Source: Acuticoccus kalidii
Lineage (GTDB): Bacteria > Pseudomonadota > Alphaproteobacteria > Rhizobiales > Amorphaceae
Length of the DNA: 64,000 nucleotides
Direction of reading: 5' to 3'
Assembly (NCBI RefSeq): GCF_021556395.1
Contig: NZ_JAKGCS010000010.1
Location: forward strand, 222,873 to 286,872
Positions within the stretch are counted from its first letter, which is position 1; every line of letters begins with the position of its first letter. The translations under genes and the position numbers were made by a program. The notes beneath the pieces are model-generated. The model did no database searches, was not told where the DNA came from, and worked only from the letters and a program-made list of their open reading frames with translations. Below are positions 27,970-38,138 of the stretch, piece by piece.

Positions 27970-29412
27970 ATGGAAGTGACGGAAACCCGCGCGGACGGTC
28001 TGCAGCGGGAGCTGAAAGTGGTGGTCCCCGCAGCGGCTCTCGAAGAGCGTCTCACCACCTATCTCGACGACCTCTCGAAGAAGGTGAAACTCAAGGGCTT
28101 TCGCCCCGGCAAGGTGCCCATGGCGCACCTCAAGAAGATGTACGGCCGCTCCGCGATGGCCGAAGTCATAAACGACGTCATGTCCGAAAGCGTGCGTGAC
28201 GCCGTCGAAAAGCGGGACGAAAAGCCCGCCATGCAGCCCGACATCGACCTCAACCAGGATTCGATGCAGGACGTCATGGAAGGCAAGACCGATCTCGCCT
28301 TCGACGTGAAGTATGAGATTCTGCCGGAGATCGAAGTCACCGGCCTCGACACGATCAGCATCGAGCGCCCGATCGTCGAGATCGACGCGGCCGAGGTCGA
28401 CAAGGAAGTCGTCGAGCTCGCCAAGCGCTATCGCGACTATGACGTGGTCGAGCGCGCGGCCGAGGACGGCGATCGCCTCAAGATCGACTTCGTCGGCAAG
28501 ATCGACGATGTCGCCTTCGAGGGCGGCACCGCCGAGGATATCGACATCGTGGTCGGCCAGGGCCGGTTCATTCCGGGCTTCGAAGAGCAGCTCACCGGCA
28601 CCAAGGCGGGCGACGAGACGACCGTCACCGTGACCTTCCCGAAGGAGTATGCGGCCGCCGAGCTCGCGGGCAAGGAAGCCGTCTTCGACGTCAAGGTGAA
28701 GGAAGTCGCCGCGCCGCAGGACGACAAGATCGACGATTCGCTTGCCGAGAAGCTCGGCATGGAATCGATCGACAAGCTGAAGGAGGCCGTTCGCCTCCAG
28801 ATGGAGCAGGGCTATGCCGGCGCGACCCGCGCCAAGGTGAAGCGCGCGCTCCTCGACGCGCTCGACGAGCGCTTCAAATTCGCGCTGCCGCAGAAGCTGG
28901 TCGATTCGGAATTCGAGACGATCTGGCGCCAGGTCACGAGCGACATGGAGCAGCGCGGCGAGACCTTCGATGCCGACGCCGCCGACGATGCGGACGGCAG
29001 CGAGGCGAAGGCGCGTGCGGACTATCAGAAGATCGCCGAGCGCCGCGTGCGTCTCGGGCTGCTTCTGTCCGAGGTCGGCACCAAGGCCGAGGTTCAGGTG
29101 ACGGACGAGGAAGTGCAGCGCGCGCTGTCCGAGCGTCTGCGCCAGTTCCCTGGCCAGGAGCGTCAGGTCATCGAGTTCTACCGCCAGAATCCGCAGGCGA
29201 TCGCGAGCCTCCGTGCTCCGATCTTCGAGGACAAGGTGGTCGACTATCTGCTCGAGCTCGTCACGGTGACCAACAAGGTCGTCCCGCGCGAAGAGCTCCT
29301 GCAGGACGACGACCATGACCATGACCATGACCATGATCACCATCACCACGATCATGATCACGACCATGATCATCATCACGATCACGACCACGATCATCAC
29401 CACGGTCACTAG
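27970..29412 (+). CDS. tig: Trigger factor with His/Asp-rich C-terminal tail
   Basis: This ribosome-bound chaperone and prolyl isomerase has 480 residues. The N-terminal ribosome-binding domain contains [17 protein letters not shown]. The FKBP domain (about 160-245) begins [14 protein letters not shown] and has [13 protein letters not shown], and the SurA-like C-terminal domain follows to about 440. The last 35 or so residues are almost only His and Asp ([12 protein letters not shown] pattern), an unusual metal-binding type of tail. It starts with ATG after GGAAAG and is followed after 11 bases by clpP, the standard order. Confidence 0.96.
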   Translation: MEVTETRADGLQRELKVVVPAAALEERLTTYLDDLSKKVKLKGFRPGKVPMAHLKKMYGRSAMAEVINDVMSESVRDAVEKRDEKPAMQPDIDLNQDSMQDVMEGKTDLAFDVKYEILPEIEVTGLDTISIERPIVEIDAAEVDKEVVELAKRYRDYDVVERAAEDGDRLKIDFVGKIDDVAFEGGTAEDIDIVVGQGRFIPGFEEQLTGTKAGDETTVTVTFPKEYAAAELAGKEAVFDVKVKEVAAPQDDKIDDSLAEKLGMESIDKLKEAVRLQMEQGYAGATRAKVKRALLDALDERFKFALPQKLVDSEFETIWRQVTSDMEQRGETFDADAADDADGSEAKARADYQKIAERRVRLGLLLSEVGTKAEVQVTDEEVQRALSERLRQFPGQERQVIEFYRQNPQAIASLRAPIFEDKVVDYLLELVTVTNKVVPREELLQDDDHDHDHDHDHHHHDHDHDHDHHHDHDHDHHHGH

Positions 29413-29423
29413 GCGCGATACCC

Positions 29424-30047
29424 ATGAAAGATCCCGTTGAGTATGCCATGTCGACGCTCGTCCCCATGGTCGTCGAACAGACGAACCGCGGGGAGAGGGC
29501 TTACGACATCTTTTCGCGCCTCTTGTCGGAGCGCATCATCTTCATCACCGGTCCGATCGAGGACACGGTGGCGACGCTGGTGTGCGCCCAGCTTCTCTAT
29601 CTGGAAGCTGACAATCCGAACAAAGAGATCTCGCTCTACATCAACTCACCGGGCGGCATCGTGACGTCGGGCCTCGCGATCTACGACACGATGCAGTTCG
29701 TGCGGCCGACGATCTCGACGCTGTGCATCGGTCAGTCCGCGTCGATGGGGGCGATGCTCCTCGCGGCGGGGGAGAAGGACATGCGCTTCTCCCTCCCGAA
29801 CGCGCGGATCATGGTCCACCAGCCGTCCGGCGGTTTCCGCGGCACGGCGGCGGACATCCAGCTCCAGGCGCAGGAGATCCTGTCGCTGAAGCGCCGCCTC
29901 AATGAGATCTATCGCAAGCACACCGGGCAGGCGCTGGATGTCATCGAGAACGCGCTGGAACGCGACAATTATATGACACCCGATACCGCAAAGGAGTTCG
30001 GCATTATCGATCAGGTGATCGAGAGCCGGGCCGCGCTTGACAACTAG
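29424..30047 (+). CDS. clpP: ATP-dependent Clp protease proteolytic subunit
   Basis: This serine protease of 207 residues forms the tetradecameric chamber used with ClpX or ClpA. The catalytic triad is visible: Ser107 (GQSASMGA), His132 (MVHQPSGG) and Asp181 (RDNYM). The N-terminus [28 protein letters not shown] is canonical. The start at 29424 is upstream of a second possible ATG (codon 9), and the propeptide is short either way. Confidence 0.98.
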   Translation: MKDPVEYAMSTLVPMVVEQTNRGERAYDIFSRLLSERIIFITGPIEDTVATLVCAQLLYLEADNPNKEISLYINSPGGIVTSGLAIYDTMQFVRPTISTLCIGQSASMGAMLLAAGEKDMRFSLPNARIMVHQPSGGFRGTAADIQLQAQEILSLKRRLNEIYRKHTGQALDVIENALERDNYMTPDTAKEFGIIDQVIESRAALDN

Positions 30048-30333
30048 AGCGTGTTTTTTGCTTGTGTAGGTGGCGAGATCGTGACGTTTCGTGACCCCAT
30101 CGGTTCGGCAAATCAGATTTTGTAGGCCGTTGGGGACTCACGAACGCGCGCTGTGAGTTTTATGTTTAGTAACGGCTGGATTGGTTTGGTAGCCAATGTG
30201 GCTGTTTGCATCGGCACAAGGGCACGTCCAATATGCCGGTGAGGTGTAACGAAACGGCCCCCTGGGCCGGAGTTTGGGTGCCGCTTGGCATGAACGTCGC
30301 CAGGCGTGCTGCGGACGAAGCAGAGGTGAGTGT

Positions 30334-31602
30334 ATGAGCAAGGCGACCAGCGGCGATGGGAAGAACACGCTCTACTGCTCGTTCTGCGGCAAGAGCCAGC
30401 ATGAAGTGCGCAAGCTCATCGCGGGTCCTACCGTGTTCATCTGCGACGAGTGCGTCGAACTGTGCATGGACATCATCCGCGAGGAGAACAAATCCTCGCT
30501 GGTGAAGGCGCGGGACGGAATCCCAACCCCGCTCGAGATCCGAAAGGTTCTTGACGATTATGTGATCGGGCAGAAGGACGCGAAGAAGGTCCTCTCCGTC
30601 GCGGTTCACAACCACTACAAGCGGTTGAGCCACGCCTCCAAGTCGAACGACGTGGAGCTCGCGAAATCGAATATTCTGCTGATCGGCCCGACTGGTTGCG
30701 GCAAGACGCTGCTCGCGCAGACGCTCGCCCGCATTCTCGACGTGCCCTTCACGATGGCCGACGCCACGACGCTGACCGAAGCCGGTTATGTCGGCGAGGA
30801 CGTCGAGAACATCATCCTGAAGCTCCTTCAGGCCGCCGACTATAATGTCGAGCGCGCTCAGCGCGGCATCGTCTATATCGACGAGGTCGACAAGATCAGC
30901 CGCAAGTCGGACAACCCGTCCATCACGCGCGACGTGTCGGGCGAGGGCGTCCAGCAGGCGCTGTTGAAGATCATGGAGGGCACGGTCGCTTCCGTTCCGC
31001 CGCAGGGTGGGCGCAAGCATCCCCAGCAGGAATTCCTGCAGGTGGACACGACCAACATCCTCTTCATCTGCGGCGGCGCCTTCGCCGGCCTCGAGAAGAT
31101 CATTTCCGATCGCGGCCGCGGCACGTCGATCGGCTTCAAGGCCCAGGTCTTCGCGCCGGAGGATCGCCGCACCGGCGAGCTGTTCCGCAACGTGGAGCCC
31201 GAAGATCTCCTGAAATTCGGCCTGATCCCCGAGTTCGTCGGCCGTCTCCCGGTGCTCGCGACGCTCGAGGATCTCGACGAGCTGGCCCTCGTGCAGATCC
31301 TGTCGGAGCCGAAGAACGCGCTCGTGAAGCAGTATCAACGCCTGTTCGAGATGGAGGGTGTCGAACTCACCTTCCACACCGACGCGCTGAAGGCGATCGC
31401 CCGCAAGGCGATCGAGCGCAAGACCGGCGCAAGAGGTCTGCGCTCTATTCTCGAGGCGATCCTGCTCGACACGATGTACGAACTTCCGGGGCTCGATGGC
31501 GTTCGAGAGGTGGTGATCTCTGAAGAGGTTATCGGCGGCACGGCCCGCCCGCTCTACATCTACGATGACCGCGCGAGCGAACCGTCGCGGACGTCGGCCT
31601 GA
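30334..31602 (+). CDS. clpX: Clp protease ATP-binding subunit ClpX
   Basis: This AAA+ unfoldase of 422 residues has an N-terminal zinc-binding domain (CSFCGKSQ with CDECVELC), Walker [16 protein letters not shown], Walker [11 protein letters not shown], the [28 protein letters not shown] segment and the C-terminal [13 protein letters not shown] sensor 2. It feeds substrates to ClpP. I chose the ATG at 30334 from the family N-terminus. The 286 bases before it, after clpP, suggest a separate promoter. Confidence 0.98.
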   Translation: MSKATSGDGKNTLYCSFCGKSQHEVRKLIAGPTVFICDECVELCMDIIREENKSSLVKARDGIPTPLEIRKVLDDYVIGQKDAKKVLSVAVHNHYKRLSHASKSNDVELAKSNILLIGPTGCGKTLLAQTLARILDVPFTMADATTLTEAGYVGEDVENIILKLLQAADYNVERAQRGIVYIDEVDKISRKSDNPSITRDVSGEGVQQALLKIMEGTVASVPPQGGRKHPQQEFLQVDTTNILFICGGAFAGLEKIISDRGRGTSIGFKAQVFAPEDRRTGELFRNVEPEDLLKFGLIPEFVGRLPVLATLEDLDELALVQILSEPKNALVKQYQRLFEMEGVELTFHTDALKAIARKAIERKTGARGLRSILEAILLDTMYELPGLDGVREVVISEEVIGGTARPLYIYDDRASEPSRTSA

Positions 31603-31610
31603 CGATCCGG

Positions 31611-31641
31611 TGCCTGTCACGGCGAACGTGACAGGCATTTT
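31611..31641 (+). terminator. Intrinsic terminator of clpX
   Basis: TGCCTGTCAC pairs perfectly with GTGACAGGCA across a seven-base loop and is followed by TTTT. It starts eight bases after the clpX stop. Confidence 0.92.
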
Positions 31642-32203
31642 CCCGCTTGGAAGCGCGCCGGCCCGCGTGCCTCGGTGCCCCTCCGGCGGGACCCGTTTCG
31701 ATGCGCGGTTCATGTGGGGCCACGCCCATCACTCCGGCGACACGCCATTGTCGTGCACATCCCATCCGCGTGTGCACCGTTATGACGGCGCCGCATACGC
31801 AGATGTTGCGCCGCCGATGTCATCGTCGCGCCGGGCCCGTCTGGTCCGGTCGGCCGCAAACCGGTCGGCAAATCGACGCACGCGGCACGACGGCATCCGC
31901 TTTGTTGTGCCCGGTCCAAGTTCCCGGTCCACAATCGGACCGTTTCGCGACCATCGCGCCAGGCGCGGAACAGGCTCGCGCCGCATGGTGGACCACGGCC
32001 CGAAAGCGGCGGCGAGACTTGACGTTTGTACGGTCCGACGCCACTTCGCAGGAGGGCGGGGAATTCCCCTCAGCCCTTCATCACCGCCACGCCCGATCGA
32101 CTATTCCGTGGGTGGTTGGGAGCCCAAGCGGCTCGTGTGCGGTGCCGGTGGCTCGACTCGTGCATTCTTTGGCGAGCCGGAGCCAAGCTGAAAGGACAGT
32201 TCC
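31642..32203. other. Long gene-free region upstream of lon
   Basis: These 560 bases lie between the clpX terminator and lon. Open frames cover it, but they lack ribosome sites and recognisable sequence. It holds a perfect 12-base palindrome GGGGAATTCCCC (32058-32069) and a CTTGACG element at 32018 that might be a promoter -35. The length is large for this otherwise tight gene order. Confidence 0.5.
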
Positions 32204-34645
32204 ATGACAAAGTCGGACGACACTAGGGACACCGAAGCGCGGCCTGCCTCGGGGACGTTTCCCGTCCTTCCGCTGCGCGACATCGTGGTTTTCCCCCACA
32301 TGGTTGTCCCGCTCTTCGTCGGCCGTGAAAAGTCGATCCGCGCGCTTGAAGAAGTCATGCGGGCGGACAACCAGATTTTGCTCGTGACGCAGCGCGAGGC
32401 GAGCGACGACGATCCGAAGCCGGAAGGCCTGTTTGAGATCGGCACGCTCGCGACGGTGCTTCAGCTTCTGAAGCTGCCGGACGGGACCGTGAAGGTGCTC
32501 GTCGAAGGGACGGCGCGCGCGTCGATCGATGCGTTCACCGAACGCTCCGACTATTTCGAGGCGACCGTCGCCCCGGTCGAAGAGCCGGATTATGACGGCA
32601 CCGAAGCCCAGGCGCTTTCGCGCTCTGTGGTTTCGGAGTTCGAAAATTACGTCAAGCTGAACAAGAAGATTTCGCCGGAGGTGATCAGCGCCGTCGGTCA
32701 GATCGAGGATTATGCGAAGCTCGCCGACACGGTCGCCTCGCACCTCGTCGTCAAGATCCCGGTCAAGCAGGAGATCCTCGCGACCGCTTCCGTGATCGAG
32801 CGTTTCGAGAAGGTGCTCGGCATCATGAACGGCGAGATCTCGGTCCTTCAGGTCGAGAAGCGCATCCGCAGCCGCGTCAAGCGCCAGATGGAGAAGACGC
32901 AGCGCGAATATTATCTGAACGAGCAGATGCGCGCGATCCAGAAGGAACTCGGCGATTCTGAGGACGGCAAGGACGAGCTCGCCGAACTCGAAGAGCGCAT
33001 CAAGACGACGAAGCTGTCGAAGGAGGCGCGGGAGAAGGCCGAGGCGGAGCTGAAGAAGCTGCGCCAGATGAGCCCGATGTCCGCCGAAGCGACCGTCGTG
33101 CGCAACTACCTCGATTGGGTGCTCTCGATCCCGTGGAAGAAGCCGTCGCGGATCAAGAACGACCTCGAACATGCCGAGCAGGTGCTCGAGACCGATCATT
33201 TCGGCCTGGAGAAGGTCAAGGAGCGGATCCTCGAATATCTCGCCGTGCAGGCGCGCGCGAACAAGCTGAAGGGGCCGATCCTGTGCCTCGTCGGCCCTCC
33301 GGGCGTCGGCAAGACCTCGCTCGCGAAGTCGATCGCGAAGGCGACCGGACGTGAGTATGTCCGCATGTCGCTGGGCGGCGTGCGCGACGAGGCGGAAATC
33401 CGCGGCCACCGGCGGACCTATATCGGTTCGATGCCCGGCAAGGTCATCCAGTCGATGAAGAAGGCCAAGCGGTCGAACCCGCTCTTCCTGCTCGACGAGA
33501 TCGACAAGATGGGCATGGACTTCCGGGGCGATCCGTCGTCGGCGCTGCTCGAGGTGCTCGATCCGGAACAGAACTCGACGTTCATGGACCACTATCTCGA
33601 GGTCGAATACGACCTCTCGAACGTGATGTTCGTGACGACGGCCAACACGCTGAACATCCCGGCGGCCCTGATGGACCGTATGGAGGTGATCCGCATCGCC
33701 GGCTACACCGAGGACGAGAAGGTGGAGATCGCGCGTCGCCATCTGATCGACAAGTCGGTCGCCGACCACGGTCTGAAGGCCGGCGAGTTCTCGATCGGCG
33801 ACGACGCGCTGCGCCTCCTGATCCGTCGCTACACGCGCGAATCGGGTGTGCGTAATCTCGAGCGGGAGATCGCGACGCTCGCCCGTAAGGCGGTGAAGGA
33901 GATCCTGTCCGCCAAGGGTGAGGTGAAGTCGATCGAGGTGACGCCGGAGAAGGTCGAAGAGTATCTCGGCGTGCCGCGCTACCGGTATGGCCAGGCCGAG
34001 CTCGAGGACCAGATCGGCGTCGCGACCGGCCTCGCCTGGACCGAAGTCGGCGGTGAGCTTCTCACCATCGAAGGTCTGATGATGCCGGGTAAGGGCAAGA
34101 TGACCGTCACCGGCAACCTTCGGGACGTGATGAAGGAATCGATCTCCGCTGCGGCGTCTTATGTCCGCTCGCGGGCCGTCGATCTCGGCATCGAGCCGCC
34201 CCAGTTCGACCGGCGGGACATCCACGTCCACGTGCCGGAAGGGGCGACGCCAAAGGACGGTCCGTCTGCCGGCATTGCCATGGCGACTGCGGTCGTCTCG
34301 GTGATGACGGGGATTCCGATCCGTCGGGATATCGCGATGACGGGCGAGATCACGTTGCGCGGCCGTGTTTTGCCGATCGGCGGGCTGAAGGAGAAGCTTC
34401 TCGCAGCCCTGCGCGGCGGTATCACCACGGTGTTGATCCCGGAAGAGAACGCCAAGGATCTGGCGGACATTCCGGACAACGTGAAGAACGCGCTCGAGAT
34501 CGTGCCGGTCTCGCGGATGGACGAGGTTCTGAAGCGGGCTCTCGTGCGGATGCCGGAGGCGATCGAATGGACCGAGCCGGCCTACAAGCCGAGGAGCGAA
34601 GCGGCCGCGGAGGACGACGAATCGGCCAACTTTCGCGCCCACTGA
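32204..34645 (+). CDS. lon: ATP-dependent protease Lon
   Basis: This cytoplasmic AAA+ protease of 813 residues has an N-terminal substrate domain ([20 protein letters not shown]), a coiled region, ATPase Walker [13 protein letters not shown] and Walker [13 protein letters not shown]. The C-terminal Ser-Lys protease domain has Ser688 in GPSAGIA and the lysine in [10 protein letters not shown]. The length is normal. GAAAGGAC precedes the ATG. The place between clpX and hupB is conserved in alphaproteobacteria. Confidence 0.98.
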   Translation: MTKSDDTRDTEARPASGTFPVLPLRDIVVFPHMVVPLFVGREKSIRALEEVMRADNQILLVTQREASDDDPKPEGLFEIGTLATVLQLLKLPDGTVKVLVEGTARASIDAFTERSDYFEATVAPVEEPDYDGTEAQALSRSVVSEFENYVKLNKKISPEVISAVGQIEDYAKLADTVASHLVVKIPVKQEILATASVIERFEKVLGIMNGEISVLQVEKRIRSRVKRQMEKTQREYYLNEQMRAIQKELGDSEDGKDELAELEERIKTTKLSKEAREKAEAELKKLRQMSPMSAEATVVRNYLDWVLSIPWKKPSRIKNDLEHAEQVLETDHFGLEKVKERILEYLAVQARANKLKGPILCLVGPPGVGKTSLAKSIAKATGREYVRMSLGGVRDEAEIRGHRRTYIGSMPGKVIQSMKKAKRSNPLFLLDEIDKMGMDFRGDPSSALLEVLDPEQNSTFMDHYLEVEYDLSNVMFVTTANTLNIPAALMDRMEVIRIAGYTEDEKVEIARRHLIDKSVADHGLKAGEFSIGDDALRLLIRRYTRESGVRNLEREIATLARKAVKEILSAKGEVKSIEVTPEKVEEYLGVPRYRYGQAELEDQIGVATGLAWTEVGGELLTIEGLMMPGKGKMTVTGNLRDVMKESISAAASYVRSRAVDLGIEPPQFDRRDIHVHVPEGATPKDGPSAGIAMATAVVSVMTGIPIRRDIAMTGEITLRGRVLPIGGLKEKLLAALRGGITTVLIPEENAKDLADIPDNVKNALEIVPVSRMDEVLKRALVRMPEAIEWTEPAYKPRSEAAAEDDESANFRAH

Positions 34646-34670
34646 GCAAAAGGTAGGCAGTGACTGAGAA

Positions 34671-34698
34671 AAAGGCGGGAGTTTCCCGCCTTTTTTTC
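34671..34698 (+). terminator. Intrinsic terminator of lon
   Basis: AAGGCGGG pairs with CCCGCCTT across AGTTT, flanked by A and T runs (seven T). It lies about 25 bases after the lon stop. Confidence 0.92.
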
Positions 34699-34915
34699 GT
34701 AGAAATTCTACAACTTAGGCGGGATTCTTGCTTTGATATTGCCCACTTTCGCGTTTGAAACGGGGCAAAGGACCGCGCCCGTGAGATTTTTGTGGTTTCG
34801 AAACGTTTGATCCTCAATTTTCCAGGGGAACCGGGGCCTCTGGGGCAAATCTCGCTTTGCGTCGGCTGCTCCCAATGAGAGTGTTACCGAGTCGTCCGCG
34901 ATAAGGAGAGACGGA

Positions 34916-35191
34916 ATGAAGAAAGCAGAACTCGCCGCCGAAGTGGCGGAGCTCACCGAACTGAGCGCCAAGGACGCGGCGAAGGCCGTGGACGCGACCT
35001 TCAGTGCCATCATCGCTGCACTGAAGAGCGGGGACGAGGTGCGCATCACCAACTTTGGCGTGTTCGCCGTGACCGACCGCCCCGAGTCCCAGGGCCGTGA
35101 CCCCCGTTCGGGCGAAACGATCACGATCAAGGCAGCCAAGGTCCCGAAGTTCCGCCCGGGCAAGCCGCTGAAGGATGCGCTGAACGCGTGA
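34916..35191 (+). CDS. hupB: HU-family DNA-binding protein
   Basis: This histone-like protein of 91 residues bends DNA and compacts the nucleoid. It starts MKKAELAAEVAELTELSAKDAAKAVDATF and has GDEVRITNFGVFAV and the arm sequence GRDPRSGETITIKAAKVPKFRPGKPLKDAL. A GATAAGGAGAG ribosome site precedes it. It is a single gene between two terminators. Confidence 0.97.
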   Translation: MKKAELAAEVAELTELSAKDAAKAVDATFSAIIAALKSGDEVRITNFGVFAVTDRPESQGRDPRSGETITIKAAKVPKFRPGKPLKDALNA

Positions 35192-35260
35192 TCCACGCTT
35201 CCGTCTCGCGGGGGAGCTGTCTTCTGCGAGATCGGCTTCTGCGGTCGCTTGACCGTAAAA

Positions 35261-35317
35261 AGGGTGTGCCGACGGCAACGAGGTCAGACCTCGATACGTC
35301 GGCACACCCTACATTTT
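35261..35317. terminator. Large two-part terminator, likely bidirectional
   Basis: A perfect 14-base stem (AGGGTGTGCCGACG with CGTCGGCACACCCT) encloses a second hairpin (CGAGGT-CAG-ACCTCG). The T run ACATTTTTT follows on the plus strand, and AAAAA precedes, giving a T run on the minus strand. It can end hupB and, in the other direction, the AI-2E-family gene. Confidence 0.85.
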
Positions 35318-35403
35318 TTCGAGCGTATGAGGCGTCGCGCCTCGTATCCTCGAAAGAGGCGACCCGCGTTGCGCAAGCCGCCTCCGCGTGATGCCGTCCG
35401 CCG

Positions 35404-36543
35404 TCAGGTGACGGGTTCCTCCTGCATCCGTTCAGTCGCCGTGGCGCCCGACAGGAAGTCGGCGAGGCCGGAGAACTCCGGAATATTGTCGCTGATCACT
35501 TTGACGATGATCAGGATCGGCACGGCGAGGATGATGCCGGCGACCCCCCACAAGAACCCCCAAAGAGCGATCGAGAGCAGGATCGCCACCGGGTTCAGCT
35601 CGAGCCGATGGCCGAGAATGTGCGGGGTAATGAAATTGCCCTCCAGCGTCGTCAGGCCGAAATAAGCGATGCCGGGGAGAATGGCCCACTCGATCTGCTG
35701 ATAGGTGAGGAGGCCGATCAAAATGCCCGTGACCGTGCCGATAAGAGAGCCGACAAAGGGCAGATAATTCAAGAAGAAGCCGGCGATGCCCCATAGGACC
35801 GGGCTCGGCATCCCGATCAGCCACATCACCGTTCCGATGGTCAGCCCGAAGCACGCGTTGATCACCGTGATGGTGAGGAGGTATTTCGAGACCACAGTCA
35901 CGATGTTGTTCACGATCATGAGTGATCGCTTTTTGTCGCTCAGCTTCGGCGCAGCGTGAACGATTTTCTCGTAGATGAGCCGGTTGGTCGCGAGAAGGAA
36001 ATAGGTGAGGGCGATCGCGACGACGAGGGTCGAGGCCAGGCTGCTGATGTTGGTCGCGGCGCGGTTCATGAGGCCCGGCTGGCGCAGCACCACCTCCCGC
36101 ACAGCGGGATCGGACGTCGCGTTGGTGATCTCCTCGACCTCCTTGCTCGCCCGCGTGACGGCCTCGACCGGTTCACGGATATCGGCGAGGCGTTGGCGCA
36201 GCATGTTGCCGATGCGCGGCGCATCGTCGATCCATGCGCCGATCGGGCCGGAGAGCGTCATCGCCGCGGCGGTGACGACCAATGTGAGTGTCGCAACAAG
36301 GAGGAGGGCGGATGCGCCCGCCCAAATTCGCTTTTGCAGCCACATGTTGACCGGCGTCAGCGTCAGTGACAGGACAAACGCCAGGATGATCGGCAGCATG
36401 AGACTTTGAGCATAGTCGAGTGCGCCCAGAACGGCGATCGTGCTCAGGATAATGAGAGGGACTTTAACGCCCGCGCCGACATTGACGCGGGGCCTCTCGG
36501 GTTTGGGCGTCGTGGATTGGGCGGATTCTTCGGCGAGGCTCAA
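35404..36543 (-). CDS. AI-2E family transporter (PerM/TqsA-like)
   Basis: This polytopic membrane protein of 379 residues has paired N-terminal helices (LIILSTIAVLGALDYAQSLMLPIILAFVLSL), a soluble middle part and a C-terminal helix bundle with NYLPFVGSLIGTVTG, the characteristic EGNFITPHILGHRLELNPVAILLSIALWGFLWG, and GVAGIILAVPILIIVKV. Members export autoinducer-2 or act as sodium/proton exchangers. The start is TTG at 36543, supported by AGGAGCC upstream; no ATG fits better. It is divergent from the YihY gene. Confidence 0.92.
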   Translation of the reverse strand: MSLAEESAQSTTPKPERPRVNVGAGVKVPLIILSTIAVLGALDYAQSLMLPIILAFVLSLTLTPVNMWLQKRIWAGASALLLVATLTLVVTAAAMTLSGPIGAWIDDAPRIGNMLRQRLADIREPVEAVTRASKEVEEITNATSDPAVREVVLRQPGLMNRAATNISSLASTLVVAIALTYFLLATNRLIYEKIVHAAPKLSDKKRSLMIVNNIVTVVSKYLLTITVINACFGLTIGTVMWLIGMPSPVLWGIAGFFLNYLPFVGSLIGTVTGILIGLLTYQQIEWAILPGIAYFGLTTLEGNFITPHILGHRLELNPVAILLSIALWGFLWGVAGIILAVPILIIVKVISDNIPEFSGLADFLSGATATERMQEEPVT

Positions 36544-36666
36544 AGCCGGCTCCTACTGCGGTGAAGCTCTGGATGCAGAGACAACGCGAGGAGCTGGCCG
36601 AACGTTCGAGTCAATTTGCGTAGAAACGAAACAAAGGTAACGCGACGAGTGGATGCAAGGTCGCGA

Positions 36667-37683
36667 ATGAGATCGCTTAGCGAAGAGCGCGTTGGGGCGC
36701 GGGCCAGCGTGGCGCCCGCAAAACTGCCTTATCACGAGCGCCTTCGCGGTCGAGCAGCGCGAAATCCGATGGAAATCGGTTGGCGGGGCTGGTGGGATAT
36801 CGTGGTGCGGATGATCGAGAGGGTCTCGATCGACAATCTCGGTCTCATCACCGCGGGCGTGACGTTCTACGTCTTCCTCGCTCTGATTCCGGCGATGATC
36901 GCCGTGGTCACGTCCTACAGCATCTTCACCGATCCCACGACGCTCGCGAGCCACGTGTCGTTCCTGCGCGGCTACCTGCCCGATCAGGCGCTCGACTGGA
37001 TGAGCAACGAGATCAGCCGCGTGCGCCATCTGCACGAGAACGGCCTCACCTTCGCATTCATCGCGAGCATCGGCATCTCGCTCTGGTCGATGAACAACGC
37101 GGTGATCGCGCTCTTCGGCGCGATGAACATCGCCTATGGCGAGATCGAGAAGCGGGGGACGATCGCGCTCTATCTGCGCTCCTTCGGCGTCACCATCACC
37201 GGCCTTCTCGCGGGGCTCGTGATGGTCGGCTTCATCGTCCTGATGCCGCTGATGATGGGCGCGGAGGGGGTCAGCATTCTCGATTATGGCGGGCGACGGG
37301 TTTCGGCGCCGATCCTGTTTCTGACGGTGACGTTCGGCTCGGCCGCGATCTACCGAATCGGTCCGAGCCGCCGGGCGGCGAAGTGGCGGTGGATCCTCGT
37401 CGGCGCCACCACGGTCGCGATCGGCTGGCTCATCGCCTCGACCCTGTTGTCCTGGTACCTGTCCAACATCGCCGATTATACGGTCGTCTACGGCTCACTC
37501 GGGACCATCATCGCGCTGATGTTCTGGTTCTATATCTCGGCCTACATCCTTCTCCTCGGAGCGCAGCTCGCCGCGGAGGTGGAGCATCAGACGATGGTCG
37601 ACACCACCATCGGCCCCGAGCAGCCGATGGGTCGCCGGGGCGCCTATGTCGCCGACACGGTCGGAAAGCAAGCGGGGGGCTGA
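36667..37683 (+). CDS. YihY/virulence factor BrkB family membrane protein
   Basis: This inner-membrane protein of 338 residues has about six helices. Family marks are NLGLITAGVTFYVFLALIPAMIAVVTSYSIF, SLWSMNNAVIALFGAMNIAYGE, RAAKWRWILVGATTVAIGWLIAS and YGSLGTIIALMFWFYISAYILLLGAQLAAEVEHQT. The molecular role of the family is unsettled. I chose the ATG at 36667; a TTG 17 codons earlier gives a longer, less plausible N-terminus. It opens the stress island. Confidence 0.9.
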   Translation: MRSLSEERVGARASVAPAKLPYHERLRGRAARNPMEIGWRGWWDIVVRMIERVSIDNLGLITAGVTFYVFLALIPAMIAVVTSYSIFTDPTTLASHVSFLRGYLPDQALDWMSNEISRVRHLHENGLTFAFIASIGISLWSMNNAVIALFGAMNIAYGEIEKRGTIALYLRSFGVTITGLLAGLVMVGFIVLMPLMMGAEGVSILDYGGRRVSAPILFLTVTFGSAAIYRIGPSRRAAKWRWILVGATTVAIGWLIASTLLSWYLSNIADYTVVYGSLGTIIALMFWFYISAYILLLGAQLAAEVEHQTMVDTTIGPEQPMGRRGAYVADTVGKQAGG

Positions 37684-37816
37684 TCGTTCCACCCGCCGGA
37701 ATTTGTCCCGCAAAATGAGGAGCCTGCGAATATCGGTCGCGCCCGACCGATCAGCATGAAACGGATTGGCCTGTCTCCTCGTTGAGATCGTGCATCTGCA
37801 ACGTAGGAGAGCTCAG

Positions 37817-38014
37817 ATGAACTGGGATCAAATCGAAGGCCAGTGGAAACAGTGGCAGGGCCGCGCCCAATCCGAATGGGGCCAGCTGACCAATGACGAC
37901 CTCACCGAAGTGGAGGGCGATCGCCTTCGTTTGGAGGGAAAAATCCAAGAGCGCTACGGCAAGTCCAAAGAAGACGCCCGCTCGGCAGTCGACGATTGGC
38001 TGTCGAGGCTCTAG
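37817..38014 (+). CDS. CsbD family stress protein
   Basis: This small hydrophilic protein of 65 residues starts MNWDQIEGQWKQWQGRAQSEWGQLTNDDLTEVEGDR, a direct match to the CsbD-like family. These proteins are strongly induced by general stress, but their function is not known. An AGGAGAGCTC ribosome site supports the ATG at 37817. Its closeness to the EcfG locus fits a stress role, although I found no exact EcfG promoter before it. Confidence 0.95.
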   Translation: MNWDQIEGQWKQWQGRAQSEWGQLTNDDLTEVEGDRLRLEGKIQERYGKSKEDARSAVDDWLSRL

Positions 38015-38138
38015 GTTCGTTGCAATAGGTTAGACACAGGAGCGAAATCGCTTGTCTGGCAAGGGATTGCCTCATTCACAAAGGCGGCCTTACGGAGCGC
38101 CGAATGGTGAAGTCGCCGGCATGAACGGGACTTAGGGC

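Noticed and set aside
27438..28058. Minus-strand frame of 206 codons with PQQ-like repeats
   Set aside because: It overlaps the start of tig, is composed of Arg/Pro/Ser/Ala from GC-rich repeats and has no ribosome site.
30255..30269. CGGCCC-CCT-GGGCCG hairpin before clpX, considered as a terminator
   Set aside because: There is no T run after it and it lies in the clpX leader rather than right after clpP.
31565..32207. Two overlapping plus-strand frames of about 190-210 codons between clpX and lon
   Set aside because: One starts inside clpX and crosses its terminator. Both have biased composition, no ribosome site and no recognisable domain.
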